Positions 18,105 to 27,711 are shown, counted from the first letter of the stretch. The stretch: DNA of 64,000 bases from an uncultured Opitutia bacterium (GCA_903840355.1 CAIMFJ010000007.1:154075-218074); one strand, 5' to 3'. The notes: generated from the letters alone by a model not told the origin. Made by a program: numbers and translations.

Positions 18105-20723
18105 TTAGTTGGGGAGAAAGAGGGGGCTTTGAGCTAGGGCGTGAATCAGTGAGCGTAGCCCATAGCGTTCCTTTTTAGTCTCCATTACAATTCGATGAAT
18201 CTCAGCCCGATCTGCGAAGTTGATATCGGAGCCAGTGGCATAACGTGCGAGATGACCAACAAACGCTTGGGCGATGGTTACATCGTCCGCGGCAAGTAGG
18301 TCAATGAATTGAGCGGTGTCCTTGAAGGTGCGCCCATCTCGGAGTTCGCCCGAGGCGTTCACTATTTTACCAATTTTGTATTCAATTTTCCAATTAGTAT
18401 GACCTTTTTCTGGAGGGGTATCTCCTTGGCCATTGGAGCGGTAGTTTAATCTTTGCCCGCCGATGGGGTCAAAGGATTCGAGGGCGAAACCGGGTGCATC
18501 GATTTTGGCGTGGCACGCGATACAGTTGGGATTGTTGCGGTGCTTGGAAAGTTGCTCCCGAATGGTTGTCGCCCCGCGTGTATCGGGGTCGACTGCAGAG
18601 ACACCAGGTGGGGGTGGTGGGGGAGGTCTATCGAGCAGACGATCGGAAACCCAGACTCCACGTTTCACTGGTGAGGTGGTAGTGCCGTTGGCAGTCAGTT
18701 TATGGATGGCAGCTTGTCCTAGTAGTCCACCGCGGAGACTGTTAGGGGGAAGTGGAACTTTGCGTATTTCAACCCCAGTGACGCCTGAGATTCCATAGTG
18801 CTCAGCTAAACGTTGCGTGAGCATGGCGAAGTCTGGCTTGAGAAGCGAACCCGCAGGTTGGTTGTGCATGATAAGTTCCCGGAGAAAGGCGGGCGTTTCG
18901 GCAGCGACCCCCTGTCCGAGTAGGTAGCTGTATTCGGGGTAGAGGAGGGGGTCAGGGTTGGTCTCGTCAAGTCGGTGAAGTTCGAGCCACTGCTTGGCGA
19001 AGTCCTGAATGAAGCGCTCAGCTCTCGGATCCCCGAGTAGTCGGTCTACTTGGGTGCGGAGCACTTCTGGTCGGTGTAGCGTATGGTTACGGGCTGTTGC
19101 GAGCAAAGCCTCATCGGGAGGGCCGTCCCACAACCAATAGGCGAGACGGCTTGCGAGAGCATTGTCGTCGGTCAATCTGGGAAGAAAGAGGAACTCAGGG
19201 GAGGTTAGTATGGCGACATAGACACGTCGCATTGCATCTTCAAAGCAGTCGTTGGCCTCGAGCCGGGTCTGGAGTAATTTGAGATAGGGTTCGATTTCTG
19301 ATTCAGTGACGTCGCGACGGAACGCTTGCGGCAGGAAAGCGACAAGTAGGTCATGGGCATCTTTGACGGGATTTTCAGATTGGACTGTTTCCAACTTGGG
19401 TTCACGTTCAGCGGGTGTAAGGTCAAAGTAGATACTGGGTAGGTAGCCAGGGATACTCCGGATTTTTTCGCGCCGTGGAGGGATGACGGTCGTGCCATTG
19501 GCCAGAGTTTTTATCGGCAGTTTGCCGAAGAGACGTGTATGGCTCGTCGGCGGCCAGATAGGGTTGAGGGGGCCTTCGATCTCAAACCAGTCAAGGGCCA
19601 CGCCAGGACCGATGTGCTTGATAGCACGCCCTGCGATTTGGCCGATGCGTAATCCGTTCCACGGGACCGAAACCGGATCGAAGACGATGGATTCATGGGC
19701 GTCGAGCCAGGCCACAATCTCGCCTTCCTTCGATTCCATGGACGGTGCTGTGAATGTGGAGAGGGGTCGGCCGCCTTCTTGCTGTTTGCCTTCCTCATGC
19801 GCGCGTAAGACCCCCGCTTGCGGGGCATCGCTGGAGTTCGGGTGTCCATTGGCCCAGCGGAAGCCCCAGATCGAGAGACGCAGGCGATAATTACCGGCGT
19901 AGATTGGCGAGACATTCATTGCCGCCTCATAGCCAGCGAGGTTGGGGTTGAGAAGTCCGACCGCACTTTGGCTTTGGGCGACCGCAGGGCTTTTGACTAA
20001 CTGTCCCCGCCCAGCCAAGTCAGGTCCCTCATCTCCGACGTATCCCTTCTTATCCTCAAATCCACCGCGGACGGGCAACGCGGGGTCGGGCTGCTTATCT
20101 TTTAATAGGACGAATTGTCCTTGGGCGAGATTGCCACCAAACTTAAAGAGACCCGCAGGATAAATCCGCTTATGATAGACTCGTGGTGGCGTGCTCTGCG
20201 TAGCAATTGCGAGGTCCAAAGCTTTTTCTACCGCCTCCTGATAAGCGGCGAGGTGTCCGGGGGAAAGATCGAGTCCGTTGCCGATTTTATCGTATCCAGC
20301 TACGCGTCCGTCGGCAGGGAGTAAGGAGATGATATCTAGGTGCGGCAGTGCGAGCAGGTCTTTGAGCGAGTTCTCGAATTCTTGGCGCGTCAGTCGACGT
20401 AGACCCATGCGATGTGGGTGGGTGGACGTGATGTCATTCGCTAGCTGAGTTCTGAGTTCGGTGACGAAGGCATCGCGTTCGACCGCCGACGGGTGCAACT
20501 TTTTTTTGGCTGGGGGCATCTCCCCGTCCGCGATGGCATCATACACCTGAATCCATTTTTCAGGCTTGGCGGCGTCGTAGTGCAGCGCGGTCAGATCGAG
20601 TCCGCCTTTCCTTGTTTCCGTATCATGGCATTCGAAGCAGTATTTCTCAAAGAAGGCATGAGTATCCAAGGCGGACACATTGCCACAGATTAGAAATAAT
20701 AGGATAGCGAGCCGCCCGAACAT
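18105..20723 (-). CDS. DUF1592-family c-type cytochrome-like protein (DUF1587/1595/1592/1588/1585)
   Basis: A large exported PVC protein. From the ATG at 20723 it has a Sec signal (MFGRLAILLFLICGNVSA), then an N-terminal haem c site (CFECH), a DUF1587 segment (RRLTRQEFENSLKDLLAL), DUF1595 (FRRDVTESEIEPYL), DUF1592 (LASRLAYWLWDGPPDEALL), DUF1588 with a second CxxCH (NCIACHAKIDAPGFALESFD), and C-terminal DUF1585. Two haem-binding motifs suggest electron transfer, with the reaction unknown. A further ten codons upstream overlap the SGNH gene and would precede the signal, so they are excluded. The start follows the SGNH stop by one base (TAA-C-ATG), which implies translational coupling. Confidence 0.92.
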   Translation of the reverse strand: MFGRLAILLFLICGNVSALDTHAFFEKYCFECHDTETRKGGLDLTALHYDAAKPEKWIQVYDAIADGEMPPAKKKLHPSAVERDAFVTELRTQLANDITSTHPHRMGLRRLTRQEFENSLKDLLALPHLDIISLLPADGRVAGYDKIGNGLDLSPGHLAAYQEAVEKALDLAIATQSTPPRVYHKRIYPAGLFKFGGNLAQGQFVLLKDKQPDPALPVRGGFEDKKGYVGDEGPDLAGRGQLVKSPAVAQSQSAVGLLNPNLAGYEAAMNVSPIYAGNYRLRLSIWGFRWANGHPNSSDAPQAGVLRAHEEGKQQEGGRPLSTFTAPSMESKEGEIVAWLDAHESIVFDPVSVPWNGLRIGQIAGRAIKHIGPGVALDWFEIEGPLNPIWPPTSHTRLFGKLPIKTLANGTTVIPPRREKIRSIPGYLPSIYFDLTPAEREPKLETVQSENPVKDAHDLLVAFLPQAFRRDVTESEIEPYLKLLQTRLEANDCFEDAMRRVYVAILTSPEFLFLPRLTDDNALASRLAYWLWDGPPDEALLATARNHTLHRPEVLRTQVDRLLGDPRAERFIQDFAKQWLELHRLDETNPDPLLYPEYSYLLGQGVAAETPAFLRELIMHNQPAGSLLKPDFAMLTQRLAEHYGISGVTGVEIRKVPLPPNSLRGGLLGQAAIHKLTANGTTTSPVKRGVWVSDRLLDRPPPPPPPGVSAVDPDTRGATTIREQLSKHRNNPNCIACHAKIDAPGFALESFDPIGGQRLNYRSNGQGDTPPEKGHTNWKIEYKIGKIVNASGELRDGRTFKDTAQFIDLLAADDVTIAQAFVGHLARYATGSDINFADRAEIHRIVMETKKERYGLRSLIHALAQSPLFLPN

Positions 20724-20724
20724 G

Positions 20725-22548
20725 TTAACGTTTAAGAGCCGAATCGACGGCAATCTTTAGCTTGGCGGCAAAGATTTCGTAGCCGTTGAGGTTCAGATGC
20801 AGGTACTTATCGGAGTAAAGTTCACTTTTCAGAGTGCCGTCGGCGTGCGTGAAGGCGTCACCTAGGTCGAGGACGCGAACTTGGGGGTCGGCTTCCAATT
20901 TTAAACTATCGAGGGCCGCATTCACTTCGCGCACCTTGGCGCCGACTTCCTTGCTGGGATCGAAGGCCGGTAAGATTTTTACGAGGATGACTTGTGACTT
21001 CGGGCAGCGGAGGCGGAGGTTTGCGACGCACAACTTGATGCCTTGAGTCGCTGCACTGACGGGAACGCCATTGGCTTGGATGAGTGGTGCGTTATTCACG
21101 CCAATCATCAACACGATGATCTTGGGCGAGGCACCGTTGAGGGCACCGTGGTCGAGGCGCCAGAGGATGTGTTCCATGCGGTCGCCCCCGATTCCGAGGT
21201 TCACGGACTTTAGTCCTCCAAAGTATTTTTGCCAGGCCGCATTGAATGGTGTACCATCAAAACCCCCGCCCCAACCTTGGGTGATACTGTCGCCAAGCAA
21301 TGCAATATCGATGGCACCGGCGGCCTGGACATTGGCAATGTTGGTGGCGTGATGGGCAAGCCAGGCGTTGCCGTAGGTTGCATCCTTTTCACTCCAGTGT
21401 CCTGCCGTGGGTGTCACGAACCACATTTCCGGCAAATGCTTATTGACCTCATGGCCCGGTTTGCGGGTGTATTCCTCTTTGTTGACCCAAATCGTTTCGG
21501 CTTCGGTCAGTGGCCAGCCTGTCAGTTGTGAGTCGAGTTTGCCTAAATTATAAGGGGCGTAGGGGTAAAGCAGGGACTTTCCGTCTGGAGTCTTGGGGGT
21601 TGGTCCGCTGGTCGTGGTGTGGCTGGACTCGGATACTGCAATTGGCTTGGCCAAAGCATCTTGGTTCGGGAGCACGACGGCGGTTCCTAACCCCTTACCA
21701 CCGAGCGTTGGATCCAGCAGTGGCTTTAGTCGGGAGGCGTAGACAGCATACCCTGCGAGCGATAGGTGGATGTTATCGTGCGAGAATAAATTTTGTTTAA
21801 TCGTACCGTCGGCGTTCAGGAAATCTTGGGTCAGGTCGAGTACCTTAACCTTGGAATCTGAGTCTAACTTGAGTTTATCAATCTCGAGGTTTGTTAGCAG
21901 GATGTCTTGGTAGAAACGAACCTTGGGGTTATGACAGGGTAGAATCTTCGCGACAACAATGGATGCTTCAGGGAATTTTTCACGCAGGTTAGCAAGGCAG
22001 GCTCGCACCCCTTGGGCGGCAGCGGAGACGCCCGTTTCAGGCGTGAAGAACATGTTGTTATTACCAATCATCAGGACGATAGCACGGGGTTTAAGACCTT
22101 CGACGCCCCCGTGGTCGAGACGCCAGAGGACATTCTGAGTCTTGTCTCCGCCAATGCCGATGTTGATGGTCTTGGCATTGGGAAAGGCCTTCAGCCAAGC
22201 GTCGTTGAGGATTCCTTTGTCCAGCGGGCTACCCCATTGCTGGGTGATGGAGTCGCCGACCAGTAGAACATCGCATGGTCCGGGGTTTCTTTGCACGTAA
22301 GTAACCAACTTTGCATGTGTATCCACCCAACTTGTACCACCCCAAGTTCCTGCCGACGGCACTTCTGGCCATAGGTGAGGTAGGTGCTGGTTTAGTTCGC
22401 GTCCTGGCCGGCGTTCGTATTCGGGTTTTGCAATGAATGCGGTTTCCTCGGGCGTGAGTGGCCATCCCGTTGGTTGCGGATCCGCTGGCTGGTGGGCATA
22501 GTCGAGGGCGAGAAGTGGAGTGGCAATGAGGATGAATAAACGTCTCAT
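20725..22548 (-). CDS. Exported tandem SGNH/GDSL hydrolase (two catalytic domains)
   Basis: After a short signal peptide (MRRLFILIATPLLALDYA) come two homologous SGNH hydrolase domains of roughly 270 residues. Each is preceded by a TGWPLT-containing segment (TGWPLTPEETAFIAKPEY and TGWPLTEAETIWVNKEEY). Both have block I (GDSITQQWG, GDSITQGWG), a conserved Gly block (NIGIGGDK, NLGIGGDR), the Asn block (MIGNNNMF, MIGVNNAP) and a C-terminal His (HDNIHLSLAGY, DKYLHLNLNGY), so both appear active. The fold is that of the platelet-activating-factor acetylhydrolase-like esterases and suggests deacetylation of a polysaccharide. It lies between the anti-sigma-like gene and the DUF1592 gene in one transcription unit. 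Confidence 0.9.
   Translation of the reverse strand: MRRLFILIATPLLALDYAHQPADPQPTGWPLTPEETAFIAKPEYERRPGRELNQHLPHLWPEVPSAGTWGGTSWVDTHAKLVTYVQRNPGPCDVLLVGDSITQQWGSPLDKGILNDAWLKAFPNAKTINIGIGGDKTQNVLWRLDHGGVEGLKPRAIVLMIGNNNMFFTPETGVSAAAQGVRACLANLREKFPEASIVVAKILPCHNPKVRFYQDILLTNLEIDKLKLDSDSKVKVLDLTQDFLNADGTIKQNLFSHDNIHLSLAGYAVYASRLKPLLDPTLGGKGLGTAVVLPNQDALAKPIAVSESSHTTTSGPTPKTPDGKSLLYPYAPYNLGKLDSQLTGWPLTEAETIWVNKEEYTRKPGHEVNKHLPEMWFVTPTAGHWSEKDATYGNAWLAHHATNIANVQAAGAIDIALLGDSITQGWGGGFDGTPFNAAWQKYFGGLKSVNLGIGGDRMEHILWRLDHGALNGASPKIIVLMIGVNNAPLIQANGVPVSAATQGIKLCVANLRLRCPKSQVILVKILPAFDPSKEVGAKVREVNAALDSLKLEADPQVRVLDLGDAFTHADGTLKSELYSDKYLHLNLNGYEIFAAKLKIAVDSALKR
20740..22490 (-). repeat. Internal duplication within the tandem SGNH gene
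   Basis: The two halves of the gene (about 22490-21690 and 21540-20740 on the minus strand) are diverged copies. They can be recognised in the DNA, for example the stretch near 21145 (GTGGTCGAGGCGCCAGAGGA) and its counterpart near 22110. The copies are not identical, so the duplication is old. Confidence 0.75.
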
Positions 22549-22569
22549 AGGGTGATGGCGTAAAAGATT

Positions 22570-23511
22570 TTAGCGGCTGGCCACCTCGCCCTTATTTTGC
22601 CGTGTGTGCAGAATTAGCCGAATATCAGTAGCGAATTGCTCGCCAAGTTTAGGTGATGCTTGTCCAGGTTGCCCAGCACTGCCAGCGCCAAGATGGACGA
22701 CGAGGAATCCTGCGGTGGGAGGGAGTACGCAGCGCGACGTGATTCGTTGCCATGCTTGTGGTTTGGCTCCAGAACTGACGTAGAATTTAGCGCCGCTGGC
22801 TAAGATTTGATCTTCTTGGGGTGGCCAGTGCTTAGCGATACTTTCAGGTGCCCCCTCGAACGTATAGACTTTTACAATAAAGCGAATCGGTTCCCCCTTA
22901 ACACTGCGGTTGTCTAGCAGGTTGGCTTGGAGTTCGACGTAAGCTTCGCTTGAGGCTAGGAGTTGATCGCGTACCGAACTGAGGTCGATAATTTGAAAAA
23001 CGTCGCAAGATTGGTGAGGGCTATTGGGGATGTTGGGTTCGCCGGCTGCTTCCAAAAAACGCAGAGCGGTCGCATGTCCTGATGCTGAGGCAATTTCACT
23101 GGGATCACCACCCCATTTAAAGGTCTCGGTGGGAAAGCCCTCGGGCAGGTGCCCTTTTAGTATTTGGAAGTTACCATCATGAATCCCTAGAGGTTTAATC
23201 TCAAGGTGTTCAGCTTGGGCGGCCATCAGCCAACTGAGTGAGACTAAGGTTAGGCCTATGGCGAGTAATACGGCTGTAATTCTTAATTTTTGATTCCGTT
23301 CGACCAAAATCGAAGGTTGGGCACTGGCTTGTTCAAGGTTCAGCTCATCGAGTGTCGTATGCAGTTGTCCATGGAAGCTTGCCTCAGTGCGGAAGTAAGC
23401 GAGGGCTTCATGGTTCGAGCGAAGTAATTCGCTAAGCTCGGCAGCCTCGCTGGGAGTTAGGCGAGACTCCGACCAAGCTTCAAAAAGAGTATCAAGGCGT
23501 TTTTGATTCAT
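22570..23511 (-). CDS. Single-pass membrane protein, candidate anti-sigma factor
   Basis: The 313-residue product has a cytoplasmic-looking N-terminal segment of about 75 residues with LTPSEAAELSELLRSN, the pattern of FecR-type anti-sigma regulators. A single membrane helix (ITAVLLAIGLTLVSLSWLMAA) at about residues 78-98 follows, then a long extracytoplasmic domain with no His/Cys motif that I recognise. The domain is beta-rich in appearance and might bind carbohydrate. The gene starts four bases after the ECF sigma factor gene. Sigma plus membrane regulator is a common PVC pair, so the anti-sigma role is inferred from position and topology, not from a recognised zinc motif. Confidence 0.75.
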   Translation of the reverse strand: MNQKRLDTLFEAWSESRLTPSEAAELSELLRSNHEALAYFRTEASFHGQLHTTLDELNLEQASAQPSILVERNQKLRITAVLLAIGLTLVSLSWLMAAQAEHLEIKPLGIHDGNFQILKGHLPEGFPTETFKWGGDPSEIASASGHATALRFLEAAGEPNIPNSPHQSCDVFQIIDLSSVRDQLLASSEAYVELQANLLDNRSVKGEPIRFIVKVYTFEGAPESIAKHWPPQEDQILASGAKFYVSSGAKPQAWQRITSRCVLPPTAGFLVVHLGAGSAGQPGQASPKLGEQFATDIRLILHTRQNKGEVASR

Positions 23512-23515
23512 AAAT

Positions 23516-24046
23516 TTAGGAATTACTCATGGTCCGATCAACACAGGTACGAAGGCTTTGGCGGGCACGAGTGAGTGCAACCCGGACTGCACTAGGTGTC
23601 CAACCGATGCGCTCAGCAATCATCTCCGGCATCTCTCCGAGATGGTAGCGGCGACGAATCAGTTCTGCCGCTTTGGGCGCAAGTTTTCCAAGGCACTTTT
23701 TAAGGGCCTCGGTCCGTGGGCCAAGTATTTCGGGTTTAGGATCCTCGGTGCCATAGAGCATCTCCATCACATCGTCGTCCAGACGTGCCTCACTTTTAGC
23801 ACGAGAACGTTGGAATTGCAGGGCTTGATATCGAGCAACCGTACAAGCCCAAGCAGGGAAATTAGTGCCGAGAGTGTAGGTCGCCGCCTTATGACTAATG
23901 GTGAGAAAGGTTTCTTGGACGATGTCCTGTGCGTTGCCCAGATTAGGCTCAATCGTTAGGACGTAATACAGCACCACCTGTTGGTGCTGTACGAAAAGTC
24001 GTTGAACCTGCAGGGTGTGTTCGGAGGGGTCGGGGGAGTTTCCCAT
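23516..24046 (-). CDS. ECF sigma-70 factor (Rhodopirellula/Verrucomicrobium-type)
   Basis: A 176-residue extracytoplasmic-function sigma factor. Region 2 includes DIVQETFLTISHKAATY and FPAWACTVARYQALQFQR, and region 4 includes a helix-turn-helix (MPEMIAERIGWTPSAVRVALTRARQSLR). The CLGKLAPKAAELIRRRYHLGE linker is like that of the gvs1/PVC ECF group. It should direct polymerase to a small regulon that probably includes its own operon. It is the first gene of the unit running down to the DUF1552 gene. The promoter should lie in the AT-rich 24047-24262 region. No -35/-10 pair of the group can be named with confidence. Confidence 0.9.
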   Translation of the reverse strand: MGNSPDPSEHTLQVQRLFVQHQQVVLYYVLTIEPNLGNAQDIVQETFLTISHKAATYTLGTNFPAWACTVARYQALQFQRSRAKSEARLDDDVMEMLYGTEDPKPEILGPRTEALKKCLGKLAPKAAELIRRRYHLGEMPEMIAERIGWTPSAVRVALTRARQSLRTCVDRTMSNS

Positions 24047-24262
24047 GCCTAAGATACCGCAATTTGGGCGATGACGTTAGCAATTTACCTTAGAAATTTT
24101 TTTTAGATAAGTCTAATTTCGCAATATATACGGCTTAAAAGATTACAATAGGGGTTAAGGTGCCCCTTAAAATTTAGTTCTTTTTAGCCAAAACCAACCC
24201 AAGCCGCGATGAGAATCGCAGCCAGTAGCACTCAGGTTGCCTAATTTTACCTTTTACGACCC
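24047..24262. other. Gap between cysNC and ECF sigma gene
   Basis: 216 AT-rich bases with no plausible ORF. They hold two short inverted repeats, TTAAGG-TGCC-CCTTAA (24155-24170) and GCGAT-GAGA-ATCGC (24206-24219), which could terminate cysNC transcription or regulate the sigma operon. No conserved RNA structure is recognisable by eye. Confidence 0.4.
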
Positions 24263-26155
24263 TTACACTTCCCAGTCTTCGCCTTTGCCCTGGAGGACGC
24301 GGTCGATGGCTTGGAGGACGAGTTCGATGCCTTGCTCAGTGGTCGTTTGATCGGTGCGAATATGCACATCGGGCGACTCCGGAGCTTCGTAAGGCGAGGA
24401 GATGCCTGTGAACTCCGCAATTTCCCCACGGCGTGCTTTGGCGTAGAGGCCTTTCACGTCGCGCGATTCGCAGACAGCGAGCGGAGCATCGACAAACACT
24501 TCAATGAAGGGATGGTTGGCTAAGAGCGCCCGAGCCTTTTCACGGTCAGCACTTAAAGGTGCGATGAGCGTGACGAGGGCAATGTTGCCACTGTTGGCAA
24601 ATAAACCTGCCACGGCGGAGGCCCGGCGAACGCTTTCGGCCCGATCGGCGGCACTGAAGCCTAAATCACGATTAAGGGACGCACGGAGGTCGTCGCCATC
24701 GACGCGTACCACTTGGCGGCCCGCATCAAACAGACGGCGTTCAACGCCTTCGGCGATGGTGGACTTACCCGAACCCGAGAGTCCGGTGAACCAGACCACT
24801 GCAGGAGCGTGACCCGAGCGAGCGGCGCGTTCGCTGGTGGTGACTTTACCCGAGAGGTTCTGCGCTTTCGATTTGGCTTCGAGGATAATACCTCCGCCGT
24901 GAATCCGACCGTGGTCTTCGAGGGCGAAACGACCCGTGATAGCACACTCTTGGTGCAAGTCGAAGGCGAGCGGGCGGGTGGTGCGTACCAGCACTTCACC
25001 GATGTGATCACGCGGGATGCTGTCGGATTTGATTTCCGCAAGCGTGTTCGCGTCGGTGATTTTTTCTACTGAGGTAATCACTGCTTCGACGTTTTGCGTC
25101 AATAAGCGGAGGCGGTAAGTCTTTTTCGTTACCAAGGGTTCTTTTCCTAGCCAGAAGATGCGGGCACGGAATTCACTGCCAACGCGCGGTTGGTGTGCTG
25201 GGTGCGAGGCGATTTGCCCGCGTTCGACGAAGATTTGTTCGCTGAGGGTGACGCTGGCGGATTCCCCCGTGACGACGACGGAACGCGAGGGGCCGGGCCA
25301 ATCTTCAAAGGTCTTAACCGTGCTGCGGCGACCACCAGGTTGGAAAATCAATTCATCTTCGGGCTTGATCGAACCTGCTTCAACGCGACCAGCGACGATA
25401 CGACGGTGGTCAAAACGGTAGATGTCTGAAACCGGCAGGCGCAGGGGCAACCCGGTTAAATCGTCCTCATGCTTAAAGGCATCAAGGGCTTCGGTGACCG
25501 TGGGACCTTTCCACCAAGGCGTGTTGGCAGAACGTTGGACGATGTTTTCACCATGCTTGGCGGCGATGGGGATGAAGTTGACGGCGGTCAGTCCGAGCGA
25601 ACGCAGGAAGGTTGTATATTCCGCACGGATCTTTTCGTACGTGCTTTCGGAGTATTGCACCAAGTCCATCTTATTGACCAAGACGACCAGCTGTTTCACC
25701 CCGAGGAGCGAGAGGAGGAAGGCGTGGCGACGTGATTGATCCATGACGCCTTCATGGGCATCAATGAGCAGTAAGGCCGCGGAGGCACTCGCCGCGCCCG
25801 TGACCATGTTCTTCAAGAACTCTTTATGACCTGGCGCATCGATGATGGCATAGGCCCGTTGCTTCGTGCGGAAGAAAATCCGCGTGGTATCAATAGTGAT
25901 GTTCTGTTCTTGTTCTTCGAGGAGTGCGTCGAGCAAGAAGGCGTATTCGAAGTCCATGCCTTCGGCGGCACAGTTGCGACGCACTTGTTCGATTTTGCCG
26001 TTGGGCAAGGAATCGGTATCGTGCAGTAAGCGACCTACAAAGGTCGATTTACCGTGGTCGACGTGGCCGACGACTACCACGTGCATCTTGCGTAGGTCTT
26101 CGGAATCTAAGTGAGCGTCCATGACGGTACAATGATGAGGTTCGGCTGTGGACAT
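24263..26155 (-). CDS. cysNC: Bifunctional sulfate adenylyltransferase subunit 1/APS kinase (CysN-CysC fusion)
   Basis: The N-terminal half is a CysN GTPase: G1 [10 protein letters not shown]3 DAPGHKEF and G4 NKMDL. It drives sulfate adenylylation with CysD. The C-terminal part from about residue 455 is an APS kinase with Walker [28 protein letters not shown] and the [23 protein letters not shown] segment. The 630 residues match CysNC/NodQ fusions. APS kinase makes PAPS, while the neighbouring CysH has the iron-sulfur Cys set of APS reductases, so the PAPS may be used for sulfation. It is the last gene of cysI-cysH-cysD-cysNC, starting four bases after cysD. Confidence 0.95.
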   Translation of the reverse strand: MSTAEPHHCTVMDAHLDSEDLRKMHVVVVGHVDHGKSTFVGRLLHDTDSLPNGKIEQVRRNCAAEGMDFEYAFLLDALLEEQEQNITIDTTRIFFRTKQRAYAIIDAPGHKEFLKNMVTGAASASAALLLIDAHEGVMDQSRRHAFLLSLLGVKQLVVLVNKMDLVQYSESTYEKIRAEYTTFLRSLGLTAVNFIPIAAKHGENIVQRSANTPWWKGPTVTEALDAFKHEDDLTGLPLRLPVSDIYRFDHRRIVAGRVEAGSIKPEDELIFQPGGRRSTVKTFEDWPGPSRSVVVTGESASVTLSEQIFVERGQIASHPAHQPRVGSEFRARIFWLGKEPLVTKKTYRLRLLTQNVEAVITSVEKITDANTLAEIKSDSIPRDHIGEVLVRTTRPLAFDLHQECAITGRFALEDHGRIHGGGIILEAKSKAQNLSGKVTTSERAARSGHAPAVVWFTGLSGSGKSTIAEGVERRLFDAGRQVVRVDGDDLRASLNRDLGFSAADRAESVRRASAVAGLFANSGNIALVTLIAPLSADREKARALLANHPFIEVFVDAPLAVCESRDVKGLYAKARRGEIAEFTGISSPYEAPESPDVHIRTDQTTTEQGIELVLQAIDRVLQGKGEDWEV

Positions 26156-26159
26156 AAGA

Positions 26160-26981
26160 TTACATGAAACCCTTCGCGCGGAGGGCTTGCATGGAGTTGC
26201 GACCCACGTGGTCTTGGGCGCGACCTGCGCGTTCGCTTACGCGGGTGAGTTTTAATTCCGCAATCACTTCGTCGATGTTGCTCGCGTTGCTGTCGACAGG
26301 GTGGGTGATGGGGTGGCAACCGAGGGAGCGGAAACGCTTCCCTTGACGAGCGTAGTACAGCGTGGGGTTAGGAATGTTTTCGCGACGGATGTATTCCCAG
26401 ATGTCGAGCTCGGTCCACTCTAAGAGCGGTTGCACGCGGACGTGACCACCTTCGGGGGCGGTACTCGCAAATTGACCCCAGAACTCTGGTGGCTGATCTT
26501 TATAATCCCACACCCCTTCGGCGGAGCGGGGCGAGAACCAGCGTTCTTTGGCGCGCGTGGGATCTTCGTCGCGACGAATCCCCGTCACCAACGCATCCCA
26601 TTTAAATTCATCAATGGCCGCTTTGAGGGCGACGGTTTTTAATTCGTGCGTCACCGTGACGGGGTCGTGGGTCGCGTAACTAATGCCGCGTTTAATGGCG
26701 TCTTCGTTGATGCGTACGATGAGGTCAATGCCGTGCAGTGCCTTCGCTTTTTCCCGGAATTCATACATCTCGGGGAATTCGTACGTCGTATCGATGTGCA
26801 GGAGCGGGAAAGGGATTTTGCCGCAGAAAGCTTTGCGGGCTAACCAGATGAGGACGTTGGAGTCCTTACCCATCGACCAGGGCATGCACACCGAGCGGAA
26901 ATTGGCAAAGGCCTCACGGAAGATGTGAATCGACGTCTGTTCGAGTCGGGTAAGGTGATCTTGCTGAGCGTTTCGAGACAT
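26160..26981 (-). CDS. cysD: Sulfate adenylyltransferase subunit 2
   Basis: An ATP-pyrophosphatase-type enzyme forming adenosine phosphosulfate from ATP and sulfate together with CysN. Family residues include the PP-motif-like [58 protein letters not shown], and the C-terminal [14 protein letters not shown]. From the ATG at 26981 ([15 protein letters not shown]) the product is 273 residues, shorter than the E. coli enzyme (302) by a truncated N-terminus. The open frame extends to 27116 and overlaps cysH, but those extra residues resemble no CysD. It lies seven bases after the cysH stop and four before cysNC. Confidence 0.94.
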   Translation of the reverse strand: MSRNAQQDHLTRLEQTSIHIFREAFANFRSVCMPWSMGKDSNVLIWLARKAFCGKIPFPLLHIDTTYEFPEMYEFREKAKALHGIDLIVRINEDAIKRGISYATHDPVTVTHELKTVALKAAIDEFKWDALVTGIRRDEDPTRAKERWFSPRSAEGVWDYKDQPPEFWGQFASTAPEGGHVRVQPLLEWTELDIWEYIRRENIPNPTLYYARQGKRFRSLGCHPITHPVDSNASNIDEVIAELKLTRVSERAGRAQDHVGRNSMQALRAKGFM

Positions 26982-26988
26982 AGGGAAA

Positions 26989-27696
26989 TTATTGCGGGCG
27001 GGGGCGATTGTGGAGTCCGCATTCCGTTTTATTAAATCCAACCCAGCGACCGCTCCGCTCGTCATCCGACGTCGGGAGGGCGGTACAAGGGGCACAACCA
27101 ATGGAACGGAAGCCACGGTCGTGGAGTACGTTATAAGGGATTTGGTGGCTTCTAATATAATCCCAAACTTGCTCGCGGCTCCAATCGACGAGCGGGTTGA
27201 GTTTGACCAGTTCAGTGTGGTTGGGACGGGCGACTAAACTTACTAACGGCGTGACCGAGCGTTCTTGAGACTGATCGCGGCGCACGCCCGTAATCCATAA
27301 ATCGAGGGCGAAAAGTTTTTGATCCAGCACGGCTACTTTGCGGAGGCCGCAGCATTTTTCAGGATCGCGCTTCCAGAGTTCGGGGCCGTGCGTGACGGCT
27401 TGTTCGGCGACCGTTTGTGCTGGTTGCAGGTCTTCGATGGTAATCCCCAGGTGCTTTTCCAGTTGGGCTTTAAGTTCTAAAGTTTCGGGAAAAAGCAGTC
27501 CGGTGTTTAACGTGAAAGCGGGTAGGTTTAAGCCTAGGCTCTTAGCTAAGTGCAGGATGACGATGCCCGCAGGTTGGAAACTGGTGCCGATACCCGCCCG
27601 TGCCCCAAACGTTTCGGCGGCCCAACGCAAACGATCGCCAGCACTTAAAGCCGTGAGGCGAGCGTCGAGCGCAGGAATGTCCGAGGCTGAGGGCAC
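26989..27696 (-). CDS. cysH: Assimilatory adenylyl-sulfate/phosphoadenylyl-sulfate reductase
   Basis: Reduces activated sulfate to sulfite with thioredoxin. Of the 235 residues, Cys115-Cys116 (KCCGLRK) and Cys201/Cys204 (GCAPC) form the four-Cys [4Fe-4S] set that marks plant- and bacterial-type APS reductases, and Cys226 in TECGLH is the catalytic Cys. E. coli PAPS reductase lacks the cluster Cys. The enzyme is thus more likely to use APS, although cluster-bearing enzymes that use both are known. It has no thioredoxin domain of its own. It is the second gene of the cys operon, with 15 bases to cysI and seven to cysD. Confidence 0.92.
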   Translation of the reverse strand: MPSASDIPALDARLTALSAGDRLRWAAETFGARAGIGTSFQPAGIVILHLAKSLGLNLPAFTLNTGLLFPETLELKAQLEKHLGITIEDLQPAQTVAEQAVTHGPELWKRDPEKCCGLRKVAVLDQKLFALDLWITGVRRDQSQERSVTPLVSLVARPNHTELVKLNPLVDWSREQVWDYIRSHQIPYNVLHDRGFRSIGCAPCTALPTSDDERSGRWVGFNKTECGLHNRPRPQ

Positions 27697-27711
27697 GCGA
27701 ACGAAACCAGA

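Noticed and set aside
24047..24262. Small RNA or riboswitch between cysNC and the sigma gene
   Set aside because: Only two short repeats are present and no known leader structure can be recognised.
27000..27116. Longer cysD start inside cysH
   Set aside because: Extra residues show no CysD homology and overlap cysH in another frame.
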